DNA of 64,000 nt from contig NZ_CANKWH010000006.1 in NCBI RefSeq assembly GCF_947487305.1, positions 186,001-250,000 on the forward strand. Reading direction: 5' to 3'. A model generated the notes under the pieces. That model did no database searches. It saw only the letters and a list, made by a program, of their open reading frames with translations, and was not told the DNA's origin. Source of the DNA: an uncultured Paracoccus sp. (GTDB taxonomy: Bacteria; Pseudomonadota; Alphaproteobacteria; Rhodobacterales; Rhodobacteraceae). Within the stretch, counting starts at the first letter, position 1, and each line of letters begins with the position of its first letter. Below, one piece after another: positions 60,387 through 64,000 of this stretch. The translations under genes and the position numbers were made by a program.

Positions 60387-61427
60387 CTATTCCGCAGGGG
60401 TCGCCGCTGTCCGCGCCGTAGCGGATTTGCTTTCGTAATAGGCTTCCTCGGCCTCGGGCGAGATGCCGTTGCGGCGCTGCCAGCCGGCCAGCCAGGCCAC
60501 CAGGAAGGGCATGGTGAAGGCGGTGCAGACGACCGCCGTGGCGACCTGCGCGGTGGCGATGCCCTGGATGGGAGCGAGCGAGGGATCGATCAGCGCGATG
60601 GCCGCCGGGGTGGCGATGGCATTGCCGGCGGTGCTGGCCTCGGCGGCCCCGGCGACCAGGTTGCGCGTGGGGCGCGGGTGTCGACGCAGCACGTGCCAGA
60701 CCCAGAGGCAGAGCACCGCAGCGCCCCCCGACAGGATCACGGTGGCAAGCCCAAGGATCACCCCGACCGCACCCGAGCTCAGCAGCACGCCGAAATTGAT
60801 CCCGGCGCCGATGGCGAAGGCGACGAAGGGGATGATCAGCTTCTCGCCCGGCGCGAGGAAAGCCCGCGCCGTCGGGCTGCTGTTGCCGAGGATGAAGCCG
60901 AAGATCATCGGGAAGATGGCCGAGAACAAGGCAAGGGCCGGGAATTGCGCCAGACCGGCGGCACCAAGCGCGATCATGGTCAGGAACGGCCCGTCATTGA
61001 TCGACAGGATCGAGATCGCGCCCTTGTCGCTGCGATTGCCGAACTGGCTGGTCAGCGCGACGAAGAGCGAACCGTTGGAGTTTGACATGGCGGCGATGAT
61101 CGCAACCGGCAGCAGCCCCCACAGCGTGCCCTCGGGCGTGAGGAAGGCGACCGAAAGGCCGATGGCGGCGGCGATGCCGAACTTGGCCAGCAAAAGGACG
61201 ATGCCCTTCTCGACCGCCGGGACCGCCGCGCGCAAATCGATTTGCGAACCCACGCAGACGAAGAAAAGCCCGATCAAAACCGGCGTGCCGCTTTTGAACA
61301 GCGCGGTGGTGAAGCTGCCGATTTCCAGAATGCCGGGCGCAAGGCTGGCGACGACCGCGCCGAGAAACAGCGGCACGATCATCAGCGCGCCGGGGATACG
61401 GCCGAGTTGTCTAAACAGGGTTTCCAT
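60387..61427 (-). CDS. kdgT: 2-keto-3-deoxygluconate permease family transporter
   Basis: A 346-residue inner-membrane carrier of the KDGT family, about ten helices (PGALMIVPLFLGAVVASLAP, ALFKSGTPVLIGLFFVCVGS, AAMSNSNGSLFVALTSQFG, EASTAGNAIATPAAIALID). It takes up 2-keto-3-deoxygluconate with protons in pectin/uronate degraders; no other uronate genes are visible, so another sugar acid is possible. TCGGAGGAAACCC ahead of ATG 61427 decides the start, since the frame is open to 61625. A 16-base perfect palindrome lies about 180 bases upstream. Confidence 0.85.
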   Translation of the reverse strand: METLFRQLGRIPGALMIVPLFLGAVVASLAPGILEIGSFTTALFKSGTPVLIGLFFVCVGSQIDLRAAVPAVEKGIVLLLAKFGIAAAIGLSVAFLTPEGTLWGLLPVAIIAAMSNSNGSLFVALTSQFGNRSDKGAISILSINDGPFLTMIALGAAGLAQFPALALFSAIFPMIFGFILGNSSPTARAFLAPGEKLIIPFVAFAIGAGINFGVLLSSGAVGVILGLATVILSGGAAVLCLWVWHVLRRHPRPTRNLVAGAAEASTAGNAIATPAAIALIDPSLAPIQGIATAQVATAVVCTAFTMPFLVAWLAGWQRRNGISPEAEEAYYESKSATARTAATPAE

Positions 61428-61605
61428 GGGTTTCCTCCGAATATCTGTCCTCCGCCCGAACCGCGTAGCTTCCCGGGCGTGGACCCGAGTGGTGTCTGGG
61501 TCTGGGTGGGGCTGACCGGGCTGCCTTGGGTGGACGGCAGGGTGATCCGGTCCGCCCTGTCCCGAACGATGACAACAGAGGAGGACGACCGGCAATACCG
61601 GCGGG

Positions 61606-61621
61606 GGTATCACGTGATACC
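61606..61621. promoter_or_regulatory. perfect palindrome GGTATCACGTGATACC
   Basis: A 16-base perfect palindrome with a CACGTG core between the convergently unrelated bioY end (61681) and the kdgT start (61427). A further ATACC lies just before it at 61595-61599. It resembles GntR- or LacI-family operators and is most likely the control site of the permease gene; the regulator is not in the window. Confidence 0.5.
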
Positions 61622-61680
61622 GCAAGAGACTGATTTCATGTCAGTTCGTGCTGAATCGATCGGTTTTTAGTCTGGAACCA

Positions 61681-62256
61681 CTACAGCCGTCGCGCACCCG
61701 CCGCCGCGCCACCGCGATACCAGTCCAGCGCCTGCGGCCGCGCCTGTGCGAGGGCCTGCACCAGCAGCCCGGTGATGACGGCCTTCAGCAGGTCGCCTGG
61801 AATGAACACCGCGACCAGCCTGAAGGCCTCGGCCAGCGGCTTGTCGATGACGATGGACAGGCCGGTGGCGCCGAGGAGGTAGAGGATCAGGATACCGCCG
61901 AAGACCGCGCCCAGTCCTGCCGTCAGCCCGGCAGAGCGCAGGCGCACATGCTCGACGAAAAGCCCGGTGGCGAAGGCCGCGACCGGGAAGCCCAGGGCAA
62001 AGCCGGCGGTCGGACCGACGAAGACCCCAAGCCCCCCGCGCCCGCCCGACAGAAGCGGCAGGCCAAGCGCCACCAGCAGCAGCAGCAGCCCCGCCGCCGC
62101 CGCTCCGCGCCACGCCCCCAGCACCGCCCCGGCCAGCATCACCCCAAGCGTCTGCGCGGTGATCGGCACGCCGAAGCCGAGGGTGATCTGCGGCACCAGC
62201 CCCAGCGCGGCGATCAGCGCGGCGAAGAGAGCGATGCGGGCAAGGTCGCGTTCCAT
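61681..62256 (-). CDS. bioY: biotin transporter substrate-binding component BioY
   Basis: A 191-residue, six-helix ECF S-component (IALFAALIAALGLVPQITLG, VPITAQTLGVMLAGAVLGAW, GRGGLGVFVGPTAGFALGFP). It binds biotin in the inner membrane. ATG 62256 has GGAG upstream and follows bioN by four bases. Last gene of bioMNY. Confidence 0.92.
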   Translation of the reverse strand: MERDLARIALFAALIAALGLVPQITLGFGVPITAQTLGVMLAGAVLGAWRGAAAAGLLLLLVALGLPLLSGGRGGLGVFVGPTAGFALGFPVAAFATGLFVEHVRLRSAGLTAGLGAVFGGILILYLLGATGLSIVIDKPLAEAFRLVAVFIPGDLLKAVITGLLVQALAQARPQALDWYRGGAAAGARRL

Positions 62257-62260
62257 GAGG

Positions 62261-62881
62261 TTACTCCGGTCTTGTGTGTCCAAGGGGGCCGCCGCGCGCG
62301 CGCAAGGCCTCGCCGACATGATCGGCTTCGTCCAGCGCGTGCAGCATCAGCGGAAAGATCAGGCGCCAGCCGGGACGGCGGCGGGATCGCGCGCGCCAGG
62401 CCTCGGCCAGGGTTTCGGCGCGGGCGACCAGCACGGGGATGAAGCGGATCACCAGCGGGATCGCGGTTTCCAGAAGATGCACCGGCAGGCCAAGCCGGCG
62501 CAAAGGCGCGGTCAGGCGGTGGACCAGATCGGTCATCTCGGACAGCCGGGTGGTCATGGTCACAAGATTGGCCAGCGCCACCAGCACCACCATGCGCAGG
62601 ACGATCAACACGCCCGCGTGCAGCTCTGCGGTGATCAGATGCCAGATCGCAAGAAGCGCGACAAAGGGCAATACGACGCGCAGGTGGCGCATCCCGGCGG
62701 TGAAAAAGACCCGGCCCGGCGCGGCATAGAGGACAAGGACCAGCGCCAGCGCGGTCAGATGCAGACCCAGACTGTCGGTCAGAAAGAGGCCGGTCGATGC
62801 CAGACACAGTGCCGCCAGCTTCGCGCCCGCCGGCCAGCCATGGGCGCGGGTCTCAACCGGCGAGGTCAGCGAGATCATCAA
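62261..62881 (-). CDS. bioN: biotin ECF transporter T component BioN
   Basis: A 206-residue membrane coupling protein. Four or five helices are followed by the cytoplasmic Ala-Arg-Ser/Gly coupling helices; the ARG-type signatures appear as EAWRARSRRR and GEALRARGGP, which contact the ATPase. It overlaps bioM by 29 bases. Confidence 0.9.
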   Translation of the reverse strand: MMISLTSPVETRAHGWPAGAKLAALCLASTGLFLTDSLGLHLTALALVLVLYAAPGRVFFTAGMRHLRVVLPFVALLAIWHLITAELHAGVLIVLRMVVLVALANLVTMTTRLSEMTDLVHRLTAPLRRLGLPVHLLETAIPLVIRFIPVLVARAETLAEAWRARSRRRPGWRLIFPLMLHALDEADHVGEALRARGGPLGHTRPE

Positions 62882-63587
62882 GCTCTCCCAACCGGTTCAT
62901 CTCGGCGGTGAAATCGGCCAGCACCGGGCAAGGCGCACCCTGCGCCACGATCCGCCCCTGATCCAGCCAGAAGACCTGAGCGCAGTCAGCCAGATCGGCG
63001 GGGTCATGCGAGATGTGAAACAGCCGCGTGTCCGCCCGGTTCAGGTAGCGCTGCAATTGCCGGCGGGTGGGGATGTCGAGCCCGGCATAGGGTTCATCGA
63101 GGATCATCAGCCGTGGCCGCATCGCCAGCACCGCCATCATGCAGACCAGGTGCTTCTGCCCCTGCGACAGCGCCGCGATGGTGGCGTCCTGCCAGTGCAG
63201 CTTGTCGAACCCGGCCAGCACCGCGCGCGCGCCTTCGGCGGCCTCGGTCTTGCTTTGGCCCAGCTGGCGCAAGCCAAAGGCGATCTCCTCGTCGACGCGG
63301 GGAAAGATGATCTGGTGCTCGGGGTTCTGGAACAGGATGCCGACGGTTTCCAGCGCCGCGCGGCGGTCGCGGAACAGGTCGTGGCCATGGATGCGGATGG
63401 TGCCGCTGGTCGGTTGCAAAAGCCCGGCCATCAGCCGCGCCAGCGTGCTTTTGCCCGAGCCATTGCGCCCGACCACGCCGATCGAGCGGGCCGAGGTGGC
63501 AAGCGTCAGGCCCGACAGCACCGGCCGTCCGGCGATCTCGTAACCGAGATCATCCAGACGGATGTCGTCGCTGGCGGTATCACTCAT
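62853..63587 (-). CDS. bioM: biotin ECF transporter ATPase BioM
   Basis: A 244-residue ABC ATPase: Walker A GRNGSGKST, Q-loop LFQNPEHQI, signature LSQGQKH and Walker B RLMILDEPYAGLD. It powers BioY through BioN. First gene of the bioMNY operon. I looked for a BioR box (TTATCTATAA) in the 84 bases upstream and did not find one, so regulation is unclear. Confidence 0.93.
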   Translation of the reverse strand: MSDTASDDIRLDDLGYEIAGRPVLSGLTLATSARSIGVVGRNGSGKSTLARLMAGLLQPTSGTIRIHGHDLFRDRRAALETVGILFQNPEHQIIFPRVDEEIAFGLRQLGQSKTEAAEGARAVLAGFDKLHWQDATIAALSQGQKHLVCMMAVLAMRPRLMILDEPYAGLDIPTRRQLQRYLNRADTRLFHISHDPADLADCAQVFWLDQGRIVAQGAPCPVLADFTAEMNRLGELDDLADLAG

Positions 63588-63671
63588 CGGCAGGTCCTGC
63601 GCTGCGGTGCTGCCGTCTCTTTAGCCGCAGAGGCGGGGGCAGGGAAACCCGCCCGCCGCGTTGGTGCTGGC

Positions 63672-63998
63672 TTATCCCCGGCCCTTGGGGCGGCGGGGCG
63701 GGGCATTGCCGCTCTCGGCGCGGCGCGGGGCGCCGAACTTGCCGCCCGGCTTGCCACCGGGTTTTCCAGAGGGCTTGCCGCCCGGTTTACCGCCGAACTT
63801 GCCCGCAGGCTTTCCAGCAGGTTTGCCCTCGGACCTCGACGCCGCCCAGCCCTTGCCCTTGGCGGCAGGTTTGCCCTCGCGCGCCGGGGCAGCCTCGCTG
63901 CTGCGCGACTTGGCCGCCTTCTCGGCGGTGCTCCAGCGCGGCTTGGCGCGCGGGGCCTTGGCGGGTGCCGGCTCCAGGCCGGCATCGGCGGGCGACCA
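63672..63998 (-). CDS. C-terminal basic low-complexity tail of a truncated gene (5' part beyond window)
   Basis: About 108 codons to TAA at 63672-63674. The readable start is WSPADAGLEPAPAKAPRAKP and then RWSTAEKAAKSRSSE, followed by GKPAGKPAGKFGGKPGGKPS-type Lys/Gly/Pro repeats and ending APPRRPKGRG-like sequence. Such tails occur on alphaproteobacterial RNA-binding proteins such as RluB-type pseudouridine synthases and DEAD-box helicases; the catalytic part lies past the window edge, so I cannot choose. Other frames through this stretch are Arg/Ala-rich shadows. Confidence 0.6.
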   Translation of the reverse strand, partial: WSPADAGLEPAPAKAPRAKPRWSTAEKAAKSRSSEAAPAREGKPAAKGKGWAASRSEGKPAGKPAGKFGGKPGGKPSGKPGGKPGGKFGAPRRAESGNAPPRRPKGRG

Positions 63999-64000
63999 TG

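Overview
The window looks like chromosome of a high-GC alphaproteobacterium, most likely Paracoccus or a close relative in the Rhodobacterales. The best support is the ba3-type quinol oxidase operon (52958-57824), which ends in a SURF1 gene as the qox operon of Paracoccus does. The glcDEF locus, several TRAP transporters, an ECF biotin transporter and a CtrA-type promoter site fit the same group. I see no rRNA, tRNA, insertion sequence, integrase or CRISPR array. Most of the window is accessory catabolic and transport capacity.

Layout. 1-4863: an operon for an alpha/beta hydrolase, an RraA-like protein, an AtzG-like small subunit and its amidase, facing a histidinol-dehydrogenase-like gene and an XRE-cupin regulator. 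4864-8068: a gene graveyard with remnants of a GntR regulator, a citryl-CoA lyase, a phenylacetate-CoA-ligase-like enzyme and a TRAP transporter. 8087-11455: a LysR regulator divergent from an aminotransferase/RidA/RraA operon. 11466-14817: a LysR regulator, glutaryl-CoA dehydrogenase and a class III CoA-transferase. 14911-18860: a PsiD-like phosphatidylserine-decarboxylase-family protein, an acidic OmpA-family protein and a small hypothetical gene. 19359-22491: MarR/EmrB/EmrA-type efflux. 22553-27332: glcC-like regulator and glcDEF. 27786-29846: a secreted RTX repeat protein. 29904-31740: a DyP peroxidase with its encapsulin shell. 32005-36365: an OprB porin and a very unusual adenylation-carrier-acyltransferase fusion. 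36493-40642: GGT-family hydrolase, TetR, MaoC, MFS and a tiny membrane ORF. 40639-51096: TRAP transporter, FAD monooxygenase, GntR regulator, FAH hydrolase, two extradiol-type VOC proteins, SDR and FMN reductase, which together look like an aromatic-ring degradation island. 51093-52743: WGR protein and MHS transporter. 52958-57824: quinol oxidase. 57838-60354: davA and davB. 60387-63587: KdgT-type permease and bioMNY. 63672-end: the C-terminal tail of a basic protein.

How the genes work together. DavB and DavA would convert L-lysine to 5-aminovalerate; glutarate made from that could be activated by the CoA-transferase and oxidised by GcdH, so both ends of one lysine/glutarate route lie about 43 kb apart in this window (the linking DavT and DavD are not here). 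The peroxidase carries a C-terminal encapsulin-targeting peptide and is translationally coupled to the shell gene. The GntR regulator at 45756-46454 is flanked by two copies of one palindrome, each placed to control one arm of the aromatic island.

Limits: all functions come from reading sequence and remembered family motifs; no database search was run. Substrates of the catabolic operons and transporters are not resolved.
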